DNA of 61,894 bases from Marisediminitalea alba. GTDB lineage: Bacteria > Pseudomonadota > Gammaproteobacteria > Enterobacterales > Alteromonadaceae. Of the stretch, positions 31,200 through 39,657 are shown piece after piece. Where the stretch lies: positions 1 through 61,894 of the forward strand of contig NZ_PVNP01000142.1 of NCBI RefSeq assembly GCF_002993365.1. Direction: 5' to 3'. The translations under genes and the position numbers were made by a program. The notes below the pieces were generated by a model that was not told the DNA's origin, made no database searches, and saw only the letters and a program-made list of their open reading frames with translations. The first letter of the stretch is position 1. The number at the start of each line of letters is the position of its first letter.

Positions 31200-32420
31200 A
31201 TGTTTGCCTATGTAGCGCGCCAGCCAATTGTTGATACCTCTCAACAATTATACGCCTATGAATTGTTATTCCGGGACGGGGAGAAAAACTGTTTTCCCAA
31301 TATATCGCCCGATGAAGCGACTTCACGGATACTCGCTGCCAGCCATTTGAATGTGGGGTTGGAAGCGGTAACCAACGGTGCGCTGGCATTTATCAACTTT
31401 CATACCGATACACTGCTTTACCGCTTTCCTACCAGCCTCGACCCCAATAATGTGGTCATCGAAATAACCGAAACCGTTGATGTCAGTGATGATCTGGTGG
31501 AAGCCTGTCAGCAAATTAACGCTCAGGGCTACCGGCTGGCACTGGATGATTACGATCTCGAGGAAAAATGGCAGGCTCTGTTACCGCTAATCAGTATTGT
31601 GAAGTTTGATATCACTACCGTCACGGACCAGCAAATTCGCGAAACGGTGCCCCTTCTGAAGGCGCATAACATTAAATTAGTGGCTGAGCGGGTGGAGACC
31701 AAAGAACAATTTCATTATTACCGCCAGCTGGGTTTTGACTATTTTCAGGGTTACTTCTTTGCTCGTCCTGAAGTTATCCGCCACCGTAAGATGAGCTCGT
31801 CGGCCGTCAATATGCTTGAATTATTAAAAGAAAGCACAGCGGCTGAACTTAACATTGAGAATATTAACACGATTCTCGAGCGGGATGTCTCTCTTTCCTA
31901 TCTGTTACTCCGGTTTATTAATAACCCCACGGTGAACAAGCGTAACGAAATCACATCGTTGAAGCACGCCATGAACTTTATGGGTGAGCAGGAAGTGCGT
32001 AAGTTTATTGCCCTGCTGTCACTGGCTAATTTATCTGACGGCCAGCCTGGTGAAATCCTCAGCATGAGTCTGGTGCGAGCCCGTTTTTGTGAGCTTATCC
32101 TGGTTGCGATGAAAGACCACAGCAAACCAAACAGTGGCTTTCTTACCGGCATGTTGTCACTTATCGATACTCTGATGGAACAGGAGATGCGAGAACTAGT
32201 GAGCAAATTACCGCTTCCCGGTGATGTGAGTGGCGCTTTATGCGGTGAAAACAATCAACTTAAACAATGCTTACACCTGGCCACCGCCTTTGAACGCGGC
32301 CAATGGGGTATTGTAAGAGCGATTGGCACGCGTTTCGGCCTCACCCAAAAGCAGCTGCACGAAATTTATATCAGTGCGCTCAGCTGGGCAGCGGCTTTGC
32401 AAAATGAAGTACGCAACTAA
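31200..32420 (+). CDS. EAL-HDOD signalling protein, first of tandem pair (CdgJ/YuxH-like)
   Basis: The protein has 406 residues. A divergent EAL domain occupies about 1-200 and an HDOD domain about 205-400 (LERDVSLSYLLLRFINNP, ITSLKHAMNFMGEQEVRKFIALL). The EAL signature reads YELLFRDG and the DDFG motif reads DDYD, so phosphodiesterase activity is doubtful although the metal-binding Glu, the KFD Lys and the ERVE Glu remain. Proteins of this architecture (Vibrio CdgJ is one) are known to affect motility and biofilm, often by protein contact. GGGGATCGG lies just before the ATG. The next gene is a clear paralogue. Confidence 0.88.
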   Translation: MFAYVARQPIVDTSQQLYAYELLFRDGEKNCFPNISPDEATSRILAASHLNVGLEAVTNGALAFINFHTDTLLYRFPTSLDPNNVVIEITETVDVSDDLVEACQQINAQGYRLALDDYDLEEKWQALLPLISIVKFDITTVTDQQIRETVPLLKAHNIKLVAERVETKEQFHYYRQLGFDYFQGYFFARPEVIRHRKMSSSAVNMLELLKESTAAELNIENINTILERDVSLSYLLLRFINNPTVNKRNEITSLKHAMNFMGEQEVRKFIALLSLANLSDGQPGEILSMSLVRARFCELILVAMKDHSKPNSGFLTGMLSLIDTLMEQEMRELVSKLPLPGDVSGALCGENNQLKQCLHLATAFERGQWGIVRAIGTRFGLTQKQLHEIYISALSWAAALQNEVRN

Positions 32421-32550
32421 TTATCGCGCAGAACAATGCGCCGGATCAGCCGGTTTTGAATAACTAAAGATGGATCAAAGGTTAACCATCGGTTAAAGTT
32501 TGTCTAGGCCTGTTGTTGAGGCCAACGGTATAACAAGGATAATTATTTTA

Positions 32551-33795
32551 ATGTTTGCATTTATCGCTCGCCAGCCAATTCTAGACCGGGAAAAGGACGT
32601 TTTCGGTTATGAACTGTTGTTCAGGGATGGTAAATCCGGTACCTACCCTACCCACGATAACGAAAAGAGCCGCTACATCGCGGAACATTTTCACACCCTG
32701 GGCCTGGATGATATCTGCGGCGATAAAACCTCGTTTATCAACTTTCATAGCGACACACTGATTGCCGGTCTGCCCGCAACTCTGAACCCTGATACGGTGG
32801 TCATTGAGCTATCTGAATATCCGGCACAACAAGCGGCGCTAGTGGATGCCTGCAAACATGTAAAACAGCTGGGCTTTAAACTGGCGATAGATGATCCGGC
32901 GATGATCAGCGGCCAACATTCTATCTTTCCGCTTATAGATATACTTAAAGTGGACGTGCACAAAGCCAATTACAGTGTGATTGAGCAGAACATTCCCCGT
33001 TTTCTGCAATCCAGCATTCAACTGGTTGCAGAGAATGTCTCAAATCACGATGACTTTGTTGTTTGTAGGGATTTGGGCTTTGATTTATTCCAGGGTTACT
33101 TCTTTGCAACGCCAGAAAAAACCGTGCAACGTCAGCTACCTGCGTCAAAAATGAACCTGGTTGACCTGATGGGCGAAAGCGCCAGCTCGCAGTTTAATCT
33201 GGAGCGCATTAACCAGATTGTAGAACGCGATGCCGCCCTGTCGTTTTTATTACTCAAGTTTATTAATAACCCCACTATTAATAAACGCTACAAGATCACC
33301 TCATTAAAGCATGCGCTCAACTACATGGGCGAGGTGGAAATTAAGAAATTCATCGCCTTGTTGTCGCTGGCTCATTTAGGCGACGACAAGCCGCTTGAAT
33401 TGCTGCATATGTCTTTGGTACGGGCTAAGTTCTTCGATCTGCTCGCTCAGGAGCGTGGACTTAATTCCGATCCGCCAATTGGCTTTTTAATTGGCCTGTT
33501 TTCGTTACTCGATGCCCTGCTTGACCAGGAAATGCCGGATATTTTACGCCAGCTCCCGCTGACCGACGAAGTTAACGATGCGCTGCTATGCAAATCGGCT
33601 GAATTCAATCACTATTTGAAACTGGTTCGTGCCTTTGAAGGGGCGCTGTGGATGAATGTGATCCGTGAATCCAGAGAGCTCAACATCGACCAGAAATACC
33701 TGCACAGCTTGTACAATCAGGCCATTGTGTGGGGCAACGGGGTACGCAAAACCATTTCGTCTTACTTCCCGAAAAAGCAGGTCATCGACAAATAA
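32551..33795 (+). CDS. EAL-HDOD signalling protein, second of tandem pair
   Basis: The protein has 414 residues, paralogous to the preceding gene over its full length. Shared stretches include the RQPI start, YELLFRDG, FINFHSDTL, QGYFFA and the HDOD core LSFLLLKFINNPTINKRYKITSLKHALNYMGE. Its EAL domain is more degenerate: DDFG is replaced by DDPA and the late Glu region reads AENVS. The start is ATG 32551 (MFAFIARQPIL), matching the paralogue (MFAYVARQPIV). An in-frame upstream start at 32500 is rejected. The gene is 130 bp downstream of its partner, on the same strand. Divergence after tandem duplication is inferred. Confidence 0.88.
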   Translation: MFAFIARQPILDREKDVFGYELLFRDGKSGTYPTHDNEKSRYIAEHFHTLGLDDICGDKTSFINFHSDTLIAGLPATLNPDTVVIELSEYPAQQAALVDACKHVKQLGFKLAIDDPAMISGQHSIFPLIDILKVDVHKANYSVIEQNIPRFLQSSIQLVAENVSNHDDFVVCRDLGFDLFQGYFFATPEKTVQRQLPASKMNLVDLMGESASSQFNLERINQIVERDAALSFLLLKFINNPTINKRYKITSLKHALNYMGEVEIKKFIALLSLAHLGDDKPLELLHMSLVRAKFFDLLAQERGLNSDPPIGFLIGLFSLLDALLDQEMPDILRQLPLTDEVNDALLCKSAEFNHYLKLVRAFEGALWMNVIRESRELNIDQKYLHSLYNQAIVWGNGVRKTISSYFPKKQVIDK

Positions 33796-33801
33796 GGTCG
33801 C

Positions 33802-34386
33802 TCAGTCTTCCACGCCGTGCTGGCGCACAGCGGCTAGCAATTGTGGAAAGAATGTCAGAAACGTTTGTTCAAACAGCGCATAATTTTGCTGTACGTCCTC
33901 AATACTGCCATGAAAATTGTGCTTAAAACGAATGCGACTGGCTGTTCGCTCCAGCGCCCGTTCAACGCCCTGCAAATGGCTATAGGTATCCAGCCAACGA
34001 TGAGTCAGCATACTCCCGACCATTGCCTGCATATTCTCGGGCATTATGCTGACGCGCCGTCCCAGACAATCATAGGCGCGCTGGCTAAACACCGTGAAGC
34101 TTTCTTCGCTGTAAAGTGACCAGTGCTTGATTAAGAAATGATCAAATAACACGTCCAGCATAATGCCGGCAAACCGCCTGCGCCCGGCAGAGACTTCACC
34201 ACGGGCATGACGCACGATGCTGTGCGAATCGGTAAATTTATCCACAAAGATATGGTTAGCAACGCCCGCTCTCACGGCATCAGAATAGCTGTTAAGATCA
34301 ACACCACGGCGGAAATCACCCAGCAAATTACCGAAGCAGGAGTCGGCGGTGGGCCGGGCTAAAAATAAATGGGCCAGATAGTTCAT
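33802..34386 (-). CDS. acpH: Acyl carrier protein phosphodiesterase
   Basis: AcpH removes the 4'-phosphopantetheine arm from holo-ACP. The protein has 194 residues, as in E. coli AcpH. The N-terminus MNYLAHLFLA, the metal-binding region GNLLGDFRRG, FVDKFTDSH and MLDVLFDHFLIKHW are typical of this HD-like family. It lies between ftsX (11 bp upstream on the minus strand, so probably in the ftsYEX operon) and the convergent EAL-HDOD gene. Confidence 0.92.
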   Translation of the reverse strand: MNYLAHLFLARPTADSCFGNLLGDFRRGVDLNSYSDAVRAGVANHIFVDKFTDSHSIVRHARGEVSAGRRRFAGIMLDVLFDHFLIKHWSLYSEESFTVFSQRAYDCLGRRVSIMPENMQAMVGSMLTHRWLDTYSHLQGVERALERTASRIRFKHNFHGSIEDVQQNYALFEQTFLTFFPQLLAAVRQHGVED

Positions 34387-34397
34387 AGCGAAAAAGG

Positions 34398-35378
34398 TTA
34401 CTGCGGCTCAATTTCCCGCACATGCCGTTGCACCGAAATCAACGACCCCACCAGCCCCAGCATCACCGACAAAAACAACATGGTAAGCAACGCCGAACCG
34501 GTTAAGCCGGTAATGTGAAAAGACTTGTCGTATAAACTGGCAAACGCCTGAATGCTGCTGTCCATCCACCATAAAATAATGATAACCGCCATCCAGGCGA
34601 TTACGCCTCCGAGCAAGCCATACCAGAATCCGGTATAAAGGAACGGCCGGTGAATAAAGCCGTCAGTGGCCCCCACCAGCTTCATCACCAGAATTTCGTC
34701 CCGCTTGTTGAGGATATTCAGCCGAATGGTATTACCGACAATCAGGATCACGGCAATAAATAACAATACGCCAATGATGGTAACCAGCTCGGTAGCGATT
34801 TGCAGAAAGCCGTAAAGCCGCTCCAGCCACTCGATGTCCAGCTTGCCAATATCAACCTCGCGCTGTCTTTGCAGTTTTTCGAGCAATAGTTGCGCTGCGG
34901 TTGGTGCGGTGTGCTTTTCGCCGGGAGTCACCAGCACCACATTCGGTAGCGGATTGGCTTCCAGATATTTCACCGCATCACCTAAACCGGACAGTTGTTT
35001 AAATTCTTCCAGCGCATCATCAGCGGGAACATAAACCACCTTGTCTATTTCCGGCCAGGTTTGCAGCCGGGTGATTAACTGCTGCGCCTCTGCAGCGCTG
35101 GTCTGCTCCTTCAGAAACAATGATATTTCGGCAGCCTGCTCCCAGCCTGCGCTGATTTTTTCGGTATTTTTTACCAGAATATACAGCGTGCTAGGCAAAG
35201 TAATACTAAGTCCCAATACGCCAATGGTCATTAGAGATGCCGCAGGTTGGCGCCACAGCTCGCCAAGACTTCCCAGTGCCTGACGAATGTGATTAACGAA
35301 GAACATGACAAAGCGCTGAGCAATATTGATTTTACGTTCACTGGCGCCCTGACTACGGCCTTTAAACAAAATACTCAT
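34398..35378 (-). CDS. ftsX: Cell division protein FtsX
   Basis: FtsX is the membrane subunit of the FtsEX complex, which relays ATP hydrolysis to periplasmic amidase activators at the septum. The protein has 326 residues. A cytoplasmic N-terminus is followed by TM1 (about 50-70), a periplasmic loop of about 150 residues (ISLFLKEQTSAAEA...), and three further membrane segments from about residue 210 (VTIIGVLLFIAVILIVGNTIRL; LGGVIAWMAVIIILWW; LLTMLFLSVMLGLVGSLIS). It overlaps ftsE by 4 bp. Confidence 0.97.
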   Translation of the reverse strand: MSILFKGRSQGASERKINIAQRFVMFFVNHIRQALGSLGELWRQPAASLMTIGVLGLSITLPSTLYILVKNTEKISAGWEQAAEISLFLKEQTSAAEAQQLITRLQTWPEIDKVVYVPADDALEEFKQLSGLGDAVKYLEANPLPNVVLVTPGEKHTAPTAAQLLLEKLQRQREVDIGKLDIEWLERLYGFLQIATELVTIIGVLLFIAVILIVGNTIRLNILNKRDEILVMKLVGATDGFIHRPFLYTGFWYGLLGGVIAWMAVIIILWWMDSSIQAFASLYDKSFHITGLTGSALLTMLFLSVMLGLVGSLISVQRHVREIEPQ

Positions 35379-36061
35379 AGTCCGTCCTCGCCGTCGGTTA
35401 AGCCGTCGGTGATCATTTTGCCGTTCTTAAGCGTCAGCGTGCGATAACGCATACGTGCAATCAGGCCCAAATCGTGGGTAGCTATGAGTACCGAAACACC
35501 GGCCTGATTGAAATCTTCAAACAGGCGGACAATTTCCATGGACAATTTGGGATCGAGGTTACCGGTCGGTTCATCGGCCAGCAGCAGAGGCGGTTTATTG
35601 ACTACCGCCCGGGCAATCCCAACCCGCTGTTGCTCACCGCCAGACAAGGTTATGGGTAAATTACGTGCTTTACTGCGCAGCCCTACCATTTCCAGCGCGG
35701 CATCCACCCGCTTGGCAATTTCTTTGTGACTGTACCCTTCGATAACCAGGGGCAATGCCACGTTATCGAAAACGGTTTTATCCATCAGCAGTTGATGGCT
35801 CTGAAATATCATGCCGATATCACGGCGAATATAAGCAATCTGGCGCCGTTTAATGACGTTGAGATCGTGACCATTAATAAGCACCCGGCCAACCGTAGGA
35901 CGCTCCATAATACTGATCAGTTTAAGCAGGGTACTTTTACCGGCCCCGGAATGGCCGGTTAAAAACGCCATTTCGCCCTGGGCTATGTGAAAGTCGACTT
36001 TAGACAGCGCTCGCTGGCCGCCGGGATACGTTTTGCTTACCTGCTCAAATCTGATCATCAA
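35375..36061 (-). CDS. ftsE: Cell division ATP-binding protein FtsE
   Basis: FtsE is the ABC ATPase partner of FtsX. The protein has 228 residues. Walker A is GHSGAGKST, the signature LSGGEQQR, and Walker [13 protein letters not shown]. The Q-loop FQSHQLL and the H-loop ATHDLG are intact. The start is ATG-ATG, and either may be used. The stop overlaps the ftsX start, and ftsY ends 51 bp upstream, consistent with a ftsY-ftsE-ftsX operon. Confidence 0.97.
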   Translation of the reverse strand: MMIRFEQVSKTYPGGQRALSKVDFHIAQGEMAFLTGHSGAGKSTLLKLISIMERPTVGRVLINGHDLNVIKRRQIAYIRRDIGMIFQSHQLLMDKTVFDNVALPLVIEGYSHKEIAKRVDAALEMVGLRSKARNLPITLSGGEQQRVGIARAVVNKPPLLLADEPTGNLDPKLSMEIVRLFEDFNQAGVSVLIATHDLGLIARMRYRTLTLKNGKMITDGLTDGEDGL

Positions 36062-36112
36062 GGATCCTGACTATTCTGTCTGTTGTTTTTATTAAGATTA
36101 ACCAATACCAGA

Positions 36113-37408
36113 TTAACTTTTCTCACCCTCGCTGAACAGCGCATCAATAAATTCGTCGCCGTTAAATCCACGCAGGTCATCAATGCCTTCACCCACTCCG
36201 ATATAACGGATAGGAATACCAAATTTATCTGCAATGGCAAAAATCACCCCGCCCTTGGCTGTTCCATCAAGCTTGGTCAGGGTAATACCGGTGAGGCCTA
36301 CGGCTTCCCTGAACAGTTTCGCCTGGCTAATTGCATTCTGGCCGGTAGCGGCATCAACGGTGAGCATCACTTCATGGGGCGCATCCGGGTTGAGTTTTTT
36401 CATTACCCGCACCACTTTTTTCAACTCTTCCATCAGGTTGTCTTTGTTCTGTAAGCGACCGGCGGTATCGGCGATAAGAATATCAGTCCCTTTGGCTTTA
36501 GCAGACTGCAAGGCATCGTACAACACCGAAGCGCTGTCTGAACCGGTAGGCTGGGCGATAACCGGAATATTGTTACGCTCCCCCCACACTTGCAACTGTT
36601 CCACCGCCGCAGCCCGGAAAGTATCACCGGCTGCCAGCATGACTTTTTTGCCCTGCTGCTGAAACTGCTTGGCCAGTTTACCAATGGTGGTAGTTTTACC
36701 TACCCCATTAACGCCAACCATCAGAATAACAAAAGGCCCCTGGGCTTTATCGTGATTGGCAATCACCTCCGGTAGTGGTTGCTGTACGGCAGTGAGCATG
36801 GTTCTGAGTTGCTGTTTAAGCAATTCGTAAAGCGCATCGCCGTCTTTCAGTTGTGAATGTTTAGCGCCTTCCACCAAACGGTCGATTATTTTCTGGGTCG
36901 TATCCATGCCCACATCGGCCACCAGCAACTGCGTTTCGAGCTCCTCGTACAGTTCATCATCGATAGCCTTGCCACGGAACAGACTAACGATACCGCTGCC
37001 GAGGTTGGCTTTAGTGCGCGATAAACTGGCTTTCAGGCGCCCAAAAAACGATTTCTTTTCAGCTGCAACAGCCTGCGTTACCGACGGTTGCTCAACCTCA
37101 GGTTCTGGTTCAGGTGTTACCTGTTCCTGCGGTGCAGCTTCTACCGCATCAACCACCTGCTCTTCCGAAGTTTTCGGTTCATCGGTTGATACTTCCTCGG
37201 CTGCGGATCCAACCGGGTTGCGGGGTTGGTCGGCTTCATCTGCTACGTCCGGCTGCGCTTCTTCAACCGGCTCTGGCTCAGGCAGTTCTTTTTCAACAGC
37301 TATGACTTCATTGCTGTCTGACGTTTCTTCTTGTGGGGGATTAGTTGCTGGTTCCGGGGTTTTATTTTCATTTTTGTTTTTGTTAAACCAGCCAAAGAGT
37401 TTAGACAT
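36113..37408 (-). CDS. ftsY: Signal recognition particle receptor FtsY
   Basis: FtsY is the SRP receptor GTPase delivering ribosome-nascent chains to the translocon. The protein has 431 residues. An acidic, low-complexity A domain (about 1-115, rich in Glu/Pro) precedes the four-helix N domain (FFGRLKASLSRTKANLG) and the G domain with GVNGVGKTTTIGKLA, DTFRAAAVEQL, DTAGRLQNK and LTKLDGTAKGG. It is divergent from rsmD, as in E. coli. Confidence 0.98.
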   Translation of the reverse strand: MSKLFGWFNKNKNENKTPEPATNPPQEETSDSNEVIAVEKELPEPEPVEEAQPDVADEADQPRNPVGSAAEEVSTDEPKTSEEQVVDAVEAAPQEQVTPEPEPEVEQPSVTQAVAAEKKSFFGRLKASLSRTKANLGSGIVSLFRGKAIDDELYEELETQLLVADVGMDTTQKIIDRLVEGAKHSQLKDGDALYELLKQQLRTMLTAVQQPLPEVIANHDKAQGPFVILMVGVNGVGKTTTIGKLAKQFQQQGKKVMLAAGDTFRAAAVEQLQVWGERNNIPVIAQPTGSDSASVLYDALQSAKAKGTDILIADTAGRLQNKDNLMEELKKVVRVMKKLNPDAPHEVMLTVDAATGQNAISQAKLFREAVGLTGITLTKLDGTAKGGVIFAIADKFGIPIRYIGVGEGIDDLRGFNGDEFIDALFSEGEKS

Positions 37409-37512
37409 TGTGTTGACAATTCCTTACTGAGAAACCGCTTTGTGCGGTAAACTACTGAATATTAATTTAAGCGTGCTGCTTGCATCAGCACATAATACCA
37501 TCGACTGGCATA

Positions 37513-38112
37513 ATGAATCGAGTAGCAAAACCAACCTCACGCCATAACAAGAAAAGTGGCAGCGTACGCATTATTAGTGGCCAGTGGCGCGGTCGCCGGT
37601 TACCCGTGTTGGATGCTGAAGGGTTACGCCCCAGTACCGACCGTACCCGCGAAACACTGTTTAACTGGCTTATGGCCCATGTCCAGGGTAGCCGGGTACT
37701 CGATGTTTTTGCCGGCTCCGGTGTCCTGGGATTAGAGGCGTTATCCCGCTATGCCAGAGAAACCGTGTTTATTGAGAAACATGCCCCCACAGCCAAACAG
37801 TTAAAAGCTAATCTCAATACGCTGCAAGCCGGTGCTGAGGTTCACTGTAACGATGCAATGGCGGTATTACCAACGCTAAGCGCTCCCTTCGATATAATTT
37901 TTGTCGACCCGCCCTTTGGCCATGATTTAGTCAATCCTTGTCTGGCTGCGCTCTATAAGCATCAGTTGCTTGCCGAAAACGCGCTGATTTATGTTGAGCA
38001 GGAAATCAATGGGCCGGCACTCGCCCTGCCTCCGGGCTGTGAGGTAATCAAGCAAAAGCAAACAGGCCAGCTGGCTTATTGTCTGCTTGAGTATACCAAC
38101 GCAACGGTTTAA
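37513..38112 (+). CDS. rsmD: 16S rRNA m2G966 methyltransferase
   Basis: RsmD methylates G966 of 16S rRNA with SAM. The protein has 199 residues. The N-terminal basic segment includes VRIISGQWRGRRLPV, followed by RPSTDRTRETLFNWL. SAM motif I is DVFAGSGVLGLEAL and the catalytic loop FVDPPFG. The start is set at ATG 37513 (MNRVAKPTS). A TTG at 37480 would add eleven residues with no ribosome site. It ends in a 4-bp convergent overlap with yjaG. Confidence 0.93.
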   Translation: MNRVAKPTSRHNKKSGSVRIISGQWRGRRLPVLDAEGLRPSTDRTRETLFNWLMAHVQGSRVLDVFAGSGVLGLEALSRYARETVFIEKHAPTAKQLKANLNTLQAGAEVHCNDAMAVLPTLSAPFDIIFVDPPFGHDLVNPCLAALYKHQLLAENALIYVEQEINGPALALPPGCEVIKQKQTGQLAYCLLEYTNATV

Positions 38113-38690
38113 GGGTTTATTTCGAGGCCAATATTGCTGATCCCTTCACTGGCGGCAATGATTTTAAGCTTTGCTACTTTCTGTGTCATTGGCGCTTTGG
38201 TGGTTACGGCGTCGAGCAATTCCTGTTGTATAGCTATTTCAAACTGCATCAGTGGATGGGTTTTAACATCGTCTTCCGTGGCTTCGCCGCTGGCCAGCAG
38301 ATAGGCTTCAACGCTGCCCTGGGACAGTTTACTGACAACCACGGCGCCATGGGGATCCACTTTCATAATCAGGTTGATGGCCGACGACATGGCAATAGCA
38401 GCGTCCAGCGCAGGATAAACGCCAAAAGAGTCGTAATCGCTGACATCCGGCGTTGCCTCTTCCACCTTTTCCAGTTGCGTGGCGAAGTTAATCTTGCTCT
38501 TCGGGCTGCACAGGGATTCCCAGATAAGATCGAGGCCCTTTGACAGGGTATCAGGCTCAGCAAACTCCGTAAGCTCACAGAAAAGCTGATAATTGGGTAC
38601 CATACGCTGCAGCAGCGCTGCACTGAACGCTATTGCATCAGCGCCTTCCAAAGCCCGCACCTGGGCGAATGTTGAGAGTTTAGTTGTCAA
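38109..38690 (-). CDS. yjaG: DUF416-family protein YjaG
   Basis: The protein has 193 residues. It matches the DUF416/YjaG family of small cytoplasmic proteins of unknown function across its length: AFSAALLQRMVPNYQLFCE at the N-terminus, LDLIWESL, and PSVYPALDAA-type motif reading FGVYPALDAAIAMSSAI. It is helical and acidic with no membrane segments. It is convergent with rsmD. Confidence 0.82.
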   Translation of the reverse strand: MTTKLSTFAQVRALEGADAIAFSAALLQRMVPNYQLFCELTEFAEPDTLSKGLDLIWESLCSPKSKINFATQLEKVEEATPDVSDYDSFGVYPALDAAIAMSSAINLIMKVDPHGAVVVSKLSQGSVEAYLLASGEATEDDVKTHPLMQFEIAIQQELLDAVTTKAPMTQKVAKLKIIAASEGISNIGLEINP

Positions 38691-38738
38691 GATAACGCCT
38701 GTTGTTCAATCTGAAGCCATACAATATTGGGGCACATA

Positions 38739-39335
38739 TTAACCTACCTGAGAAAAATAAGTACCCACACCGTCTAAAAACATTTGGATGGCAATCATTA
38801 CCAGAATCATCCCCATCAGGCGCTCCATGGCAGTTAAACCACGTTCACCCAGCACCCGGTGAAATGCACCGGAGAACAGGAGAATAGTGGCACTCACCAG
38901 CCACGAGGCGCCAAGGGCCAGCGACCAGTCACCCATACGATCGGGACTCTGGTTAGAAAGCAGGATCAGAGCTGCCAGCGTTGACGGTCCGGCAATCAGT
39001 GGGATAGCCAGCGGTACAATATAAGGCTCCTCGCCTGCAGCAAGCCCTAGCGGACTGCCGCCGGCTTTAGGAAAGATCATCTTGAGAGCAATCAGAAATA
39101 AGATAATCCCGCCGGCAATACTAACGGTTTCCTGCTTCACGTTCAGAAAGTCCAGCACCGCCTGACCGCTAAACAGAAACACATACAAAATAATCAGGGC
39201 AAATAATAATTCACGTATCAGTACGATGCGTCGGCGCTTCGGCTCGATCATCTTCAGCACAGACATGAATATGGGCAGGTTGCCGAGCGGATCCATAATT
39301 AAGAACAGCATGACGGCTGCCGACCAGGTATCCAT
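38739..39335 (-). CDS. yhgN: MarC-family membrane protein (YhgN-like)
   Basis: The protein has 198 residues with six membrane segments. It is similar throughout to E. coli YhgN: FLIMDPLGNLPIFMSVLK, ETVSIAGGIILFLIALKMIFP, EEPYIVPLAIPLIAGPSTLA and the ERLMGMILVMIAIQMFLDG C-terminus. The MarC name reflects an early link to multiple antibiotic resistance that was not confirmed, and the function is unknown. It is a single gene with no evident partners. Confidence 0.9.
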   Translation of the reverse strand: MDTWSAAVMLFLIMDPLGNLPIFMSVLKMIEPKRRRIVLIRELLFALIILYVFLFSGQAVLDFLNVKQETVSIAGGIILFLIALKMIFPKAGGSPLGLAAGEEPYIVPLAIPLIAGPSTLAALILLSNQSPDRMGDWSLALGASWLVSATILLFSGAFHRVLGERGLTAMERLMGMILVMIAIQMFLDGVGTYFSQVG

Positions 39336-39452
39336 AATGGTTTGTCTCCCATCAAAACACAGGCAATATTTACCTATATTTAAAGTTTATTTCACAAATT
39401 ACGCTTTTTGCGCTTTACTCTTTGTACCGCTTTCACTATGCAGGTTGCATTT

Positions 39453-39635
39453 ATGAGTTTAATGACAGTCCAGGAGGTTGCGGATTTTCTTGATGTTCAG
39501 GAAATTCGCGTTGAGCGTCTACAACGTGAGAGTTTGCTCGTTGCAAAAGAGACAGACGGTAACGGCAATCCCTTGTTCGACTCTGTTGAAGTAGAAAAAT
39601 ACAAAACCTTAGCAGAACGACTCGGCGGCCTGTGA
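39453..39635 (+). CDS. Small helix-turn-helix DNA-binding protein (60 aa)
   Basis: The protein has 60 residues. The segment MTVQEVADFLDVQEIRVERL has the pattern of an excisionase/MerR-type helix-turn-helix. VEKYKTLAERLGGL closes the domain. The start at ATG 39453 has AGG about 9 bp upstream. An in-frame ATG at 39438 would add five residues. It lies between the divergent marC/yhgN gene and the convergent pepB. No mobile-element gene lies beside it, so an excisionase role is not supported. A small chromosomal regulator is more likely. Confidence 0.65.
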   Translation: MSLMTVQEVADFLDVQEIRVERLQRESLLVAKETDGNGNPLFDSVEVEKYKTLAERLGGL

Positions 39636-39657
39636 CCACCGAGTAACCACTTTTCAC

